Assembly (NCBI GenBank): GCA_900660155.1
Contig: CABFPE010000155.1
Coordinates: 34,001 to 98,000, forward strand
Direction of reading: 5' to 3'
Origin: Hofstenia miamia
Lineage: Eukaryota; Xenacoelomorpha; Acoela; Hofsteniidae
DNA length: 64,000 bases
The position numbers and the translations under genes are program-made. Below the pieces are notes generated by a model. It made no database searches, was not told the origin of the DNA, and worked only from the letters and a program-made list of their open reading frames with translations. This document shows, piece by piece, positions 47,201 through 56,142 of this stretch (positions are counted from its first letter, which is position 1; each line of letters begins with the position of its first letter).

Positions 47201-50200
47201 CGGTTTTTAAGTCTTAAAACGTCATTTGCAGGCATTTGTTAACATCATTATTGCACAGACACGAAGCAGCATTGACATTAGAATGTTTCATCTTATTATA
47301 AAGACTTGGTTTTAACATTTCCCATAATTTGAGATTTGAAACTATCAAAATTCTTTATGAAATAAAAATGCTGGCAAACTCCAATTCCCCAACATAAAAT
47401 ATCAGTCTGTGAAAGATTCTTCTATTTGCAAATTTTTATGAAATTTCGAAGAATGAATATTAGCCAATTACAGAATAGGACTTTACGAATATGCGAAATA
47501 AAATCCGAATTCGAAACATTGTACAGTATAGGGCGAATCTAAAAACTTCTGGTGGAGTACAAAAATTTTCTAAAGCAAAATGATTTCGGGAACAAACTCT
47601 GTGTGACAAGCATAAATCATATTTTTCAATAGAATGTTTCTATTGTAGAATAAACTGCGAAGGATTTTCATATTTTATAGACGCTTTCTAGCAATAACGA
47701 TTAACAACATGTTTTTCAAATGGAAAATATCACATTATATTATGAATTTGGATTTGCAAATCATTGCCTGAATATTCGGATTGTAATTCGAAATAAACGA
47801 AATTCAGCATAAAAAACTTCTAAAAGTACTAAAACTACTTAAACCACACATGATTTATGTAATTCAATGTTAGCGTAACAATGAGCCTGACTTCTTTGAG
47901 ATGAGTCCTTTGTATACTAACATTTCCTTTACTTGTTTATTAATTAAATGTGACTAGGTAACTCGGCGCTCTTAAGGAACCTGGTGACCCACAGACCCGG
48001 CTGTAATTCTAGTGGGAGCTATGATTTAATTAAAACGTTCATGGCTAAGTTCTAAAAAGATTATGCGCGAAAAGTAATCGAAAGCTCAGGGTAAAGTACA
48101 GCAGTTATTATGCAACTTAATGTAATAAATTTTGAGGTGCGCGTAGCAGAATACTTAGATCCGTTTACGCATGATTAATAGAGCGGTGAGTTCAATTTTC
48201 ATTAATCGGCTGCAGCAATCAGTTAATTTTTATTAATCGTTTCCAACTAAAGCCGATTAATCGGGTATTTTAATATTTACACGATTAATCAAATTTATTC
48301 TCTGCCCTAATCATTATGCACCTCCGACTAGCAGAAACATCTGAAAACAAATGCCTAATAAAATTAAATACAATGATGACGGAACTGCGGTTGCACTAGC
48401 CTGGAGAAAAACAAAATCTTAAATTCTTTTATTAAACTATTAACATGTATTCATTTTTGCATAAAATAAAAAAAAATACTGTGGAAAATGATTATATATT
48501 TGCCTAGTGCACACTAAAAACAAGTTAGTAAATGTTGTGGGAAAATAATGAAAACAGCTTTTTAACGAAATAGAGCACTTTTACACTGTCATGGAAATTA
48601 AATTAAGTGACACCACAGTAACAACAGAAAATTAAAGTCAAACATCGCTTTTCAATTAGCAAACATTTCAACGAAAACTGCGAAAAATTATATTAATTAT
48701 AATGCATCTATGTATACTCAAAGATGCATTAGAAAGTATATTATATTCCAAACGTGTATGGACGGCTCATTACATTAGGAACTATTTTGAAAGTTAATTT
48801 CCCAACAGCACTTAGTAAGCAAGGTTTAGAAAAAAATATTTCCATTCTACAAATTGCAAGGGTCTATTTAAAATATGCCAATATGAATTTTTTACTGAAT
48901 GAACCAAGTAAAAAACTATTTTCCCAAATCTATAATATAGGGGGTTTCAGCAAAAATGTCGCATTTCATAAAATGTATTTAAACAAACAATTGATTTACA
49001 AGAAACAGCAGAAAACACTGAACAGCTGTCGACATGCTTTTAATGTGACGTGTTATTATTAATTATTTTATTGATCGAGATATGGAAGCGACTACAGATG
49101 GAATATATTTTTACATAACAACTGAAATGCGAAATGGCACATCATCAGCTGAAATACACCGCAAATTAATAACAGCCTGGGGAGAGGACAATGTTTGTGG
49201 CCTGCGGCAAATCCAAAGGATTGCAAAGGAAATCAAAGATGGTAAACGTCAATCATTTGATAGGAAGGAAGGATCAGGAAAGACAAGGACATCACGTACA
49301 GCAGAGAATATTGAAGCCGTAAAAAGGATTGTGGACGCAAGTGCAACTGTCTCTATAAATTATTTGAGCAACATGACAGGTTTGCATGAGAGTACAGTGC
49401 AGAGGATCCTTACCCTGGATCTGGAGAAACAGAGTGTCTATGCACGGTGGGTCCCGTACAACTTGACAGAGGTACACAAGCAGCAACGAGTGGCTGGTGC
49501 TCGGATAATACGTGAGACAATAACTGGAAATGTCATTGTCATTGATGAGAAATGGCTATATGCGGAACCTCATCCATCTCAAAATAATGTTCGAGCATGG
49601 GTAGATCCGGGTGGTGATCGTCCAACATTGGCTAGATGTGGAATGTCTGCAAGGAAGTTTCACATTATGGTAGGCATCAATTTCAGGGGTGACCACTACT
49701 TCGAAGTGCTACAAGCCGGTGAATCTATTAATAGTGAACGGTATATTGCATTCCTACAGCAGATTTTAGCTGTTCGACGTCAAGGTACTGTCACCATAAT
49801 GCATGACAATGCCCGGCCTCACGTCGCTAGAGCGACCAACGATTTTTTGCAAGAAAATAACGTTGAAAGAGTGGTGCAACCACCCTATTCACCTGACATG
49901 AATTTGTGCGATCGCTACATATTTCGAAATATGGAAGCCCATCGTGCGGAAAAGGTTTTTAATGATCGAAATTCTGTTCTGCAGTTTTTGGCTAACTACC
50001 TCGAGCAATTCAGTCGATATAAATTGGGAAGGGAACTTACTCGACTTCGCGAGGATCTCCAGAAGATCATTGATTTGCAAGGAGATTATTTAAAGTGAAC
50101 TGTTCAGTGTTTTCTGCTGTTTCTTGTAAATCAATTGTTTAAATACATTTTATGAAATGCGACATTTTTGCTGAAACCCCCTATATATATTCATTGTGAA

Positions 50201-51034
50201 ATGCAATCAATGGATTTTTACATCTATGCAAATGAATGTGTGGATGCGGTTAGAAAATAGATCAAGTACATTAATAAATGTTAAACTGCAGACTTCAAAC
50301 CTGGGTTATGATTCCTTTACCAATAGTGGAAAGTTTGGCTCTGTAAAACTGGAAAGCCGTTTGGCACGCGGCTACAACATACACGAATACACGGCGCAAG
50401 AGCTCCTGATTCCCCTTATCATCAAATGAGGAATGTGATGGTAATGTACGCAACTTTCGCCACACAACCGAAAGTTCTCCAAGTATTACGACGGCAAGTG
50501 CTTGTTGTTCCGACAAAGGATAGGCCAAATTAGGATCAGGGCAAATACGCTGTCGAACCAAATTGCTCAATTCGGCCAACGAAGTAGGAATCCTTGATAC
50601 CTAAAAATCTTCATAACTATAAATTGTAACAAAACAGCCTCTTTACTACAGTATTTCTCTAAGAATGCGCGAGTTTATAATTAACAATAACAGTATGGTA
50701 AAAAATGTTGTTAAACCAATTGTTTTTTCAAAAATTGTAAAGTGCTGCAAGATTGCCTGAAAGTTTTTATTTATAGATTTCTATTTAAAACTTGTGTTAC
50801 AAACAAAGGAAGACTTACTCCGTTTGTTACTACTTGAAACAATTAAAAAATAATTTTTACCGATTCTGTAAGAGGACTCAGTGCTCTTGCTGTTTCAAGT
50901 GGCCCATCACGCGGAGAATCATCATCAGAAAGAAGAGTAAGAGGGCGCAGAAGTTCACCATGCTTTGCTTCAATCGCTTCTTCATCTGGATCAATCAAAG
51001 GGTAAACGCCCCTTCGACTTAGATGCGAAGGCAT
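35299..51034 (-). CDS. CCDC87: Coiled-coil domain-containing protein 87, seven exons
   Basis: Seven minus-strand exons join in phase with GT-AG introns: 51034-50861, 50600-50321, 45911-45628, 40646-40151, 37782-37399, 37106-36809 and 35818-35299. They encode about 811 residues; human CCDC87 has 849. Matches run along the whole protein: ELLRPLTLL near the start, LSEQQALAVVILGELSVVWR, a SASQPELRED block, NDVRVSDR, DHLLHDCDDIVEPCA, WRSLLTHDDYLKYL then SAHESDYLAVIF, TPGEW, and at the end RFITKREEILARLETFE, RGRRYLDKM and DKVELLYWLQQ. The vertebrate protein is testis-expressed and needed for normal sperm function; the molecular role is unclear. The ATG at 51034 directly follows a TATTTCAG acceptor-like site, so a 5' untranslated exon upstream is likely. 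The two largest introns (4.4 and 5.0 kb) are full of transposons. Confidence 0.9.
36374..36760. mobile_element. hAT-like nonautonomous element, copy 1 (CCDC87 last intron)
   Basis: Ends are inverted: TACAGTTGCAACCGGTGTGA at the left, and CAGAGTTGTCACCTTGTTAC when the right end is read on the minus strand. Both keep the AGTTG core and the CACC/ACC blocks. The flanking octamers CTTTAGAC and GTTTACAC match at 6 of 8 positions, as expected for a decayed hAT target duplication. The right half resembles 47845-48010 (CCACACA, TTATGTAA, TCAATGTT, GAGCCTGACT-like blocks). No coding sequence. Confidence 0.55.
37783..40150. other. CCDC87 intron 4, no gene
   Basis: 2.4 kb without coding signal. Its notable content is the hairpin at 38680-38756. 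Otherwise nothing recognised. Confidence 0.6.
38680..38756. repeat. Perfect 16-bp inverted repeat (hairpin) with GC-rich arms
   Basis: GGCGCGCAAACGATAC at 38680-38695 pairs perfectly with GTATCGTTTGCGCGCC at 38741-38756. Six further bases pair on the loop side with one mismatch. The loop is about 33-45 nt. The GC-rich arms stand out in an AT-rich intron. It could be a tiny foldback element or a structured RNA. A related TCGTTTGCGTGC word occurs at about 38865. Confidence 0.75.
41299..41783. mobile_element. piggyBac-type MITE, 485 bp, with TTAA duplication
   Basis: Perfect 16-bp terminal inverted repeats, CCCTATTTGCCACAGG at the left and its exact complement at the right end, are bounded on both sides by TTAA (41295-41298 and 41784-41787). 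A CCCT start with a TTAA target is the hallmark of the piggyBac superfamily. There is no open frame, so it is a non-autonomous copy that needed transposase from elsewhere. It lies in CCDC87 intron 3. The perfect ends suggest a fairly recent insertion. Confidence 0.88.
42195..42263 (+). pseudogene. Short N-terminal fragment resembling the piggyBac copy at 46 kb
   Basis: An ATG-initiated frame, MVVKVGERVETFWSKDFG, is followed by ITWW and a stop. It matches MLNVGDSVSMFWEAKRG of the deleted piggyBac at 46231 in position relative to the Met and in the VG-acidic-x-V-x-x-FW core. A possible donor (GTAGGT) lies at the stop. Probably the 5' end of a related, decayed element. No ends were identified. 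Confidence 0.35.
42264..45610. other. Remainder of CCDC87 intron 3, no gene
   Basis: AT-rich intron sequence. The frame at 42645-42893 (plus, 82 codons) has no recognisable family. No transposon ends were recognised. Confidence 0.5.
45937..47079 (+). mobile_element. Internally deleted piggyBac element with hairpin-bearing ends
   Basis: Ends are inverted CACTAGGAGCCC, flanked by CTAA (45933-45936) and TTGA (47080-47083), each one change away from the TTAA target. Three hairpins decorate the ends: GCAGTCT/AGACTGC at 45951-45968, the perfect palindrome GCGGTCTGGCCAGACCGC at 46114-46131, and GCGGTCT/AGACCGC at 47021-47038. The coding remains on the plus strand include an N-terminal block (46231-46380, GDSVSMFW, HWYPATI, then NYRAGWDETV in another frame) that recalls a Tudor-knot or chromo-barrel fold. 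An acidic Ser/Glu-rich segment (46383-46589) and the piggyBac C-terminus (46649-46969) follow. The catalytic core is gone, so this is a dead copy in CCDC87 intron 2. Confidence 0.8.
46649..46969 (+). pseudogene. piggyBac transposase C-terminal fragment with Cys-rich domain
   Basis: It reads AVLYGLLDATAINAWVL, then KISRKQFIINLSAQLA, which is the usual final helical part of piggyBac transposases. It ends with a Cys-rich zinc-binding domain: CSGCRNKIRFSCAKCKLP, then CARCSL. In active relatives this domain binds the terminal repeats. It is separated from the N-terminal remnant by loss of the DDD catalytic region and by frame changes. Confidence 0.8.
47097..48011. mobile_element. hAT-like element, copy 2 (CCDC87 intron 2)
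   Basis: Starts CAGAGTTAC and ends with the inverse, GTAATTCTA. The right part matches copy 1 at 36600-36760 (CCACACA, ATTTATGTAA, TCAATGTT, GAGCCTGACT, then a GGTGACCC block). The octamers beside it (GTGAACAC, GTGGGAGC) match only partly, so the exact ends are uncertain. No coding sequence. It begins 14 bp after the piggyBac target site. Confidence 0.5.
48172..48308. repeat. ATTAATCG-rich element end, hAT-like
   Basis: Five copies of GATTAAT or ATTAATC, several extended to GATTAATCGG, occur in under 140 bp, and the block ends CTCTGCCC. Clustered CCGATTAATCGG words beside a GGGCAGAG-type terminus are common in hAT elements. The same words are also homeodomain-like binding sites, so a regulatory reading cannot be excluded from sequence alone. 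Confidence 0.4.
48940..50181 (+). mobile_element. Mariner (DD34D) transposon with about 85-bp inverted repeats
   Basis: Left end 48940-49025 and right end 50100-50181 are nearly perfect inverted repeats starting GGGGGTTTCAGCAAAAATG. The only clear difference is a 4-bp AAAC-type duplication in the left copy. TA flanks both sides (48938-48939 and 50182-50183), the standard Tc1/mariner target. Inverted repeats of 82-86 bp are longer than the roughly 30 bp of classic mariners. The element holds one unbroken transposase frame and lies about 140 bp from a CCDC87 exon. High end identity and an unbroken frame suggest a recent insertion. Confidence 0.93.
49082..50098 (+). CDS. Mariner transposase, DD34D, unbroken
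   Basis: 338 residues, close to the family's usual 340-350. The N-terminal half carries the paired helix-turn-helix DNA-binding region, followed by the linker motif ARWVPYNLTEVHKQQR (WVPHxL type). The catalytic triad is visible: Asp in VIVIDEKWLYAEP, Asp in MHDNARPHVARA, and Asp in YSPDMNLCDRYIF, with 34 residues between the last two. No internal stop or shift is seen. The stop codon ends just before the right inverted repeat, and the start lies 56 bp after the left one. By family knowledge it would bind the inverted repeats and move the element into TA sites in the nucleus. Confidence 0.93.
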   Translation: MEATTDGIYFYITTEMRNGTSSAEIHRKLITAWGEDNVCGLRQIQRIAKEIKDGKRQSFDRKEGSGKTRTSRTAENIEAVKRIVDASATVSINYLSNMTGLHESTVQRILTLDLEKQSVYARWVPYNLTEVHKQQRVAGARIIRETITGNVIVIDEKWLYAEPHPSQNNVRAWVDPGGDRPTLARCGMSARKFHIMVGINFRGDHYFEVLQAGESINSERYIAFLQQILAVRRQGTVTIMHDNARPHVARATNDFLQENNVERVVQPPYSPDMNLCDRYIFRNMEAHRAEKVFNDRNSVLQFLANYLEQFSRYKLGRELTRLREDLQKIIDLQGDYLK

Positions 51035-51777
51035 CTGAAATACATGACATATTTAAAATATTCATTTGTATACGAACGTTTATACAATTGCAAACGAAAT
51101 ACACTACAAAATAATTCAGAAATTCCAAGATTTAAGGCAGTTTATTACTTAAATAATTATCCTAAATTAGGTCATTTGATGGGTAAGAAATTAAATTTTC
51201 CAAAATTTTATAATCTACTCGTCAAAATGTAGAACGTAACAAAAAAGTGAAAAATTCAGTGTCATATTGTGTTTGAAGGTAGATCTAGATTTTGGTGAGA
51301 ACATAGAAATAGGTGAAAGTTTCGAGCCATATTTATCAGGACATGCTTTAAATATTTTAACATACTGTGATATGAAATTAATTAGAAATTTAGTAAAAAT
51401 AAACACTGGCATAGATTTTTAGCATGAAAGCATGAAATTTGTAACTGTATTTCAATAGAAATGAAACCTGAGAGAAAATAAGAGTCAAGGAACTTATTGA
51501 ATTATTACATAAATCTGAAATTCAACACATTAATTGCTGTTGAAATCGCATCATAAATCTGTGAATTTGAAATTTCAAATGTCTTCGAATTGCGTACGAA
51601 TTGCCAAAATTCATTAGACAATTATTCGTACTTGCATGAATATATTACTAGGAAACAAAAGGTGTTTTAGCAACCTAGAGTAAATTAAAAATTGATATAT
51701 TAGAGAAATTAATTAGAAATTTACAGTTCAATTTCCATATAAACCGAAGGACATAATACAAGATGTTAAGAAAAAAC

Positions 51778-51972
51778 TAGGCTACATTTAGACTAGGTGA
51801 TTTCTTAACAACCCGAAATAATTAGCGATGCGACGATCACGAAGAATATAATGCGCACGATTTTTTTGTGATCGTCAAAGCGCTAATTATCGTGGTTGGT
51901 TAGACGTGCAACGCTTCCAAAGGTAAAGGTGACAGATCACTTTTAATCAATCACTAGTCTAGATGTGGCCTA
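51778..51972. mobile_element. Foldback MITE, 195 bp
   Basis: The outer arms are inverted: TAGGCTACATTTAGACTAG at the left, and TAGGCCACATCTAGACTAG when the right end is read on the minus strand. Inner arms also pair (AATTAGCG with CGCTAATT, and CGATCAC with GTGATCG), so most of the element can fold on itself. No coding content and no clear target duplication; the superfamily is uncertain. It lies in the 1.7-kb gap between SAP18 and CCDC87. Confidence 0.7.
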
Positions 51973-51988
51973 ACCATATAGCCTTATA

Positions 51989-52625
51989 CAGTGATCGAAA
52001 TAAAATTAACGTGTTTTGCAGTAAATTTTGATGTACTTTTTCGTTTGGTGTAGACCAGGTGCTTTCAACTGGATAAAATTTGTTGAATTCTGCGTGTTCC
52101 AATACTCAAACCTTGATCATGTTTATATTGTGATGCGCATCTATTTCTCTTAGAAGCTTGTCGAAGAAGATTCCTTATATCAGTGCCGGAAATAGTTGAT
52201 GGTCTTGCGGTGTGTTTTTTGTTCCATAATTTGTTGGAGACTTTAAAAAGTTCTGAACAACTTTTTGAAAATGATTTATATGATTAGCAAGAATTTGGAT
52301 TTATGGAGGTTAAGAAAATGGAAAATAATTACATATTTACGGCATCTACAAATGTATAGCAAGTTACGAATGTGTTATATTTGAAATTAGACTTGATATT
52401 TCAGGGCATTTTGATAAAAAACTAAAGTGGCTCTAAACTTACTTCGCTACCCCATTTTATACTTTATTAATTAACTTTTTTATTAATTGATTTTTTGTCC
52501 TGAAACTTATTGTATTGGTTTATTTATACTTGATTAATCGTTTGCAATATTTTTTAATTTTAAACCAGGCCTTCTACAACTTTTACTTAAAAAATAGGGT
52601 GGCGCTAATCTTATTTCGATCACTG
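51989..52625 (-). mobile_element. Tc1-like transposon remnant
   Basis: TA-flanked inverted ends CAGTGATCGAAATAA (left, 51989) and its complement at 52611-52625 are typical of Tc1 elements. The minus strand carries a fragment of the transposase DNA-binding region: RPSTISGTDIRNLLRQAS, then a piece reading LSIGTRRIQQILSS. The catalytic part is missing. It is non-autonomous and decayed. It sits between the promoter side of CCDC87 and the 3' end of SAP18. Confidence 0.75.
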
Positions 52626-52777
52626 TATAAAATGTATACATGTAAGTAAGACAATGAAATCAATACTAACATAAACAGATAGACATCAAATTGTTTACAG
52701 TAATATAAAACGAAATGTATTCGAAAATCGAAAAGACGCATAAAAATTTAACAAAAAACTGCTACAAAATGAAATAA

Positions 52778-55700
52778 TTAATATGGTCTCTCACGTAATC
52801 TGCTACCACCACCAGGCGGAATTGAAATTGCTACATCAATATAGTCGCCTATTTGAAACTGCTGTGAACCCAAAGTTACTGAATCATCAACTCCTAAAAT
52901 AGCATTGCAAAACTCATTATAATATTTTAAAATAATTGAATCACGCTAACTTAACTCGGGAAAACAGGTACTATGTTGAGAAAGAACAATGATAGATTTG
53001 ACTAAATCGTAAATTGGACCTACAAGAAAGCATATTTTTGGTTGAAAGTTTATTTGAGAAAAAATAAAAAGGCGTCTATTTCCTAATGTACTCAATCAAT
53101 TTAGCTGTTCAAAAAAATTAATTGAAAATATTTAATTTTAAACATGCAATCTGAAAGCATATGATCATGTCTAAGTGTCGCAAAAATACATATTTTTCTG
53201 TCGACATTCATCGATATGTATCTGCTTGGTATTTTTCCCTTCGAGTGAGCAAAAAACAAGTGTGAAGCAACTATCACAAACAGGGATTATCCATCAATAA
53301 AATTTCGATATCGATGCGATATCGAAATACCAACGACATCTAATCACCTATACTCTTGTTTAGCAATTACTTAATCCGAGATAAATAAATTGAATAATTT
53401 CATAAATCAAGGCGATACTAAGGAAGGCCATGACATGAGCACTTCACAAAATATTTACGAGGGCCTAAAGTTCTTTTGTTGGTAATTAAGTAATGTTTCT
53501 CAAATAAAAGTCTGAATGTCTTATTTTGTTTAATCCAAAGCGTACGTTTTGATATTTATCTTATTGGTGCAAATTAATTGCCTAAATTCCACTTTAATGC
53601 GTCATATTTGTTTACTTTGCAGCTTATTCACATTGTTGCGGGTGCGGATAATCACTCAATTACGTGTTGCTTATTCTATCATGCCAAAAACGTGCTCTGT
53701 TGGCTACTGCAATACAGGATATACAACAGAAAGACGTACTAATAGTAGAGGTGAAAAAATTCCAATTTATAGCTTTCCTAAGGCTAAGGATATTTGTCAA
53801 GAATGGCTTAAACGACTACCCAATGTTATTAAGTACAAGGAAATGTGCTCACTACATTTTTCTATCCTCTAGCAAACGAACTGGATCTATTTTTGAATGG
53901 TCAATATTTCTCTCTAATGAAGGTGGCAATATTTCTATGGATGGTTATTACAAATCTCAGCATCTTAAGAACCCATTTGATATTAAGATTATAGTTTAGT
54001 TTTTCAATAACAATAAATGTAAATGTGAAGTCGAAATGAGAAGTACGATTGTGATAGAGCCGCAATATACTCTCTAAACAGTCCCGCTTTAGACTTTCGG
54101 AAGAAAATCGCACAATTTGCAAAATTTATGGGTGCTATTTCGAATACTAAAAGAATACCTAGTTTAACCACAGATACTTCGTCTGGATTGTATCGTTCTT
54201 TTGTCTACTCAGGAACCTTTTCAGCACCAATATGTTCTGTTAGGACAGTTCCAAAACGATTTGGAAGAAACGTTTGGCTATTACCGTCAGTCAGCAAGTG
54301 CAAACTATTTTATAAGTGTACAAGATAGCTTGTTTACACATCGCATTGACTTTGTTAAAATTTATTTAAATATTGAAAATTTGGATGATTTGTTACATCC
54401 TAATTATTTATGTGATAAATGCGAATTGGAGATCACAGAAGAAAGTTTAAATATAAACGATAATTTGCCTAATCTTGTCAATGATTTGGATATTAACATT
54501 TTGTCAGCAATTGTATACATAGCTGAATATGTAGTACTAAAAACTAGTTCTTATATTGCAAAGGATAAGCAGTGTATTCAATATGATTGTGGTTATATAG
54601 ATCAAGTTAATCAAGGAAATATCTCATATGGATTTAGTATCGATAGTCTTAAAGCATCTCGAATTATTGCCAGTATCTTTATGAAAAATAGTTGTATTAT
54701 TGAAAAAAACAAAATGATGACATCAAGAAAGCAGAGGAAGCTTGAAAGTAATTTCTAATTTTTCTCTATATATGATATTTGATGTAATGATTGTTGGTTA
54801 TATTTAGTTTTTATACATTTTTATTTTAGATTTTTGTACGTTTATTAAATAATTTTGCGTATTTCTCAATTTTTACTAATAATTTTGTTATATTTTAAAG
54901 GGAGTAGACACATTTTTTATTGCTTTTGATGTAATTCAAAACAAAAATCATTATAAAAATAGGCCCTCGCAAATATTTCAAATATCATGCATGTCATGGC
55001 CTTCCTTAGTATCGCCTTGTCATAAATAGATGCAAAATAAGTCAATTGTTAAATTTGCAATTAAAAGGAATGTTGTGTGCTTAAATTTCAACGAGGCGTG
55101 TGACACAGACATTAGTTGGTTAGATACATGCCTTGCTCAAATTAAGCTAATGAAACAAAATCTAATTTAAAAATTTAAATACAAAATATAACAACAACAC
55201 ATATTCACTAAATACTGAAGTAAGCAAGAAAACAGAATTCTATAATATATCATACCTTTTTTCCCTGCACAAGTTGTACCCAAATTTTTCATTCTGTAAA
55301 CCGGCACCCGGCTATCAGGATAAACTGTACGAAAACTAAAAAATGTGCCTTTTTTACGGGCATCCGGGTTAACTTCCTTGATCAAAGTTGTGAGTTCTTT
55401 GAGGGAAGCATCCAACCAAGTGTAGATCTTAAGCTCTGTGGCAGGGGTATTTCCTAAGAGTTTGCTTGAGCAATGAATAATTAATAACTTTCTATTCGGT
55501 TACTTCATACAAATTGACATATCAAAAAGTGGAATTATATAGTTTACTGAGTAATTTAGATTAATCATCAGAGCATAACCAAAAGTTGGTTCATGCTTCC
55601 ACTCCCAAGAATACGTGACGTTTACAACAAAATGGAATAAAAATCCTCAAGAAAAATTGGAGCATAGGAAAGGAAGAGGAGTAATTCTCAAATTATGACG

Positions 55701-56142
55701 GAAAAAACAAAAACGTAGGATTAAAATTTAAAAATAAGAAAAAAAACCACATTATTAGACGACAGAAAGATCGATGTCAGCATTGCAAATGAGTGACGGG
55801 ATAATGTTTAGGATTTTAAACATAAAATGACATGTAGATCTGTTGCTACTTTAACAGTTTTTAAGTAAAGAACAGTCGAATGCATCGAAAGGAACATACA
55901 GGGTAAATACAAAATGGGATGTGTTAAACTAACAACGAGAAAATGTGATTGATATAGTTAAGCTCAAGCTATTCTGATACTATATAACGATATATAAAAT
56001 ATAAAATAATTTAAAATAACAGACCTCTCTCGTATTCGTCAAGCCTATTGTGACGGTTATAACTTGTAAAAACACGTAGCAAAAGTGGACAGACCTTTTC
56101 TCTATCTACACGAATATCATGACCCGATGACCTGGAATCCAT
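52778..56142 (-). CDS. SAP18: SAP18, Sin3-associated polypeptide 18 kDa, three exons
   Basis: Exons 56142-56025, 55453-55256 and 52893-52778 join in phase (GT-AG) to give 143 residues with an ATG start and a TAA stop; human SAP18 has 153. Conserved blocks are VDREKVCPLLLRVF in exon 1, TELKIYTWLDASLKELTTLI and NPDARKKGT in exon 2, and VDDSVTLGSQQFQIGDYIDV then RLRERPY at the end. SAP18 has a ubiquitin-like fold. It acts in the nucleus in the Sin3-HDAC corepressor and, with RNPS1 and Acinus, in the ASAP complex on spliced mRNA. Intron 1 is 571 bp and intron 2 is 2362 bp; most of intron 2 is a P-element relative. CCDC87 follows 1.7 kb downstream on the same strand. Confidence 0.95.
53303..53327. 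repeat. CGATATCG palindrome in SAP18 intron 2
   Basis: TTTCGATATCG and CGATATCGAAA form perfect 11-bp arms around a 3-bp centre. An ATCGATAT word occurs about 100 bp upstream. The site resembles CGATA-type binding sites known in insects, but no function is shown. Confidence 0.6.
53681..53872 (+). pseudogene. THAP domain of P-element-type transposase, N-terminal fragment
   Basis: Starts MPKTCSVGYCNTGYTTERR and continues IPIYSFPKAKDICQEWLKRL, ending KYKEMCSLHF. The C2CH zinc ligands (Cys5, Cys10, then CSLH), the conserved Trp in QEWLKR and the Pro after it fit a THAP domain, which in P elements recognises DNA near the ends. The frame stops soon after the domain; the next frame continues for a short distance, so the copy is broken. 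Confidence 0.85.
54201..54758 (+). pseudogene. P-element/THAP9-type transposase C-terminal fragment
   Basis: It begins with LEETFGYYRQSASANYF, the late motif of P-element and THAP9 transposases (LExxFGxxRQ), followed by a region with AIVYIAEYVVLK, comparable with the IAGYV segment near the end of many transposases. It ends in a basic tail. It is joined to the THAP part after loss of most of the protein, and cannot be catalytic. Confidence 0.75.

Larger units (their letters stand above)
53408..55019 (+). mobile_element. P-element relative, internally deleted, with 8-bp target duplication
   Basis: The element is flanked by a perfect TCATAAAT on both sides (53400-53407 and 55020-55027), the 8-bp duplication that P elements make. 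Its ends are inverted repeats starting CAAGGCGATACTAAGGAAGG, with high identity over about 30 bp and matching blocks (AAATATTT, GAGGGCCTA) out to about 60 bp. Inside are a THAP DNA-binding domain and a C-terminal transposase piece; the catalytic middle is missing. The intact target duplication and matching ends suggest a fairly young insertion. It occupies two thirds of SAP18 intron 2, opposite to the gene's direction. Confidence 0.93.
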
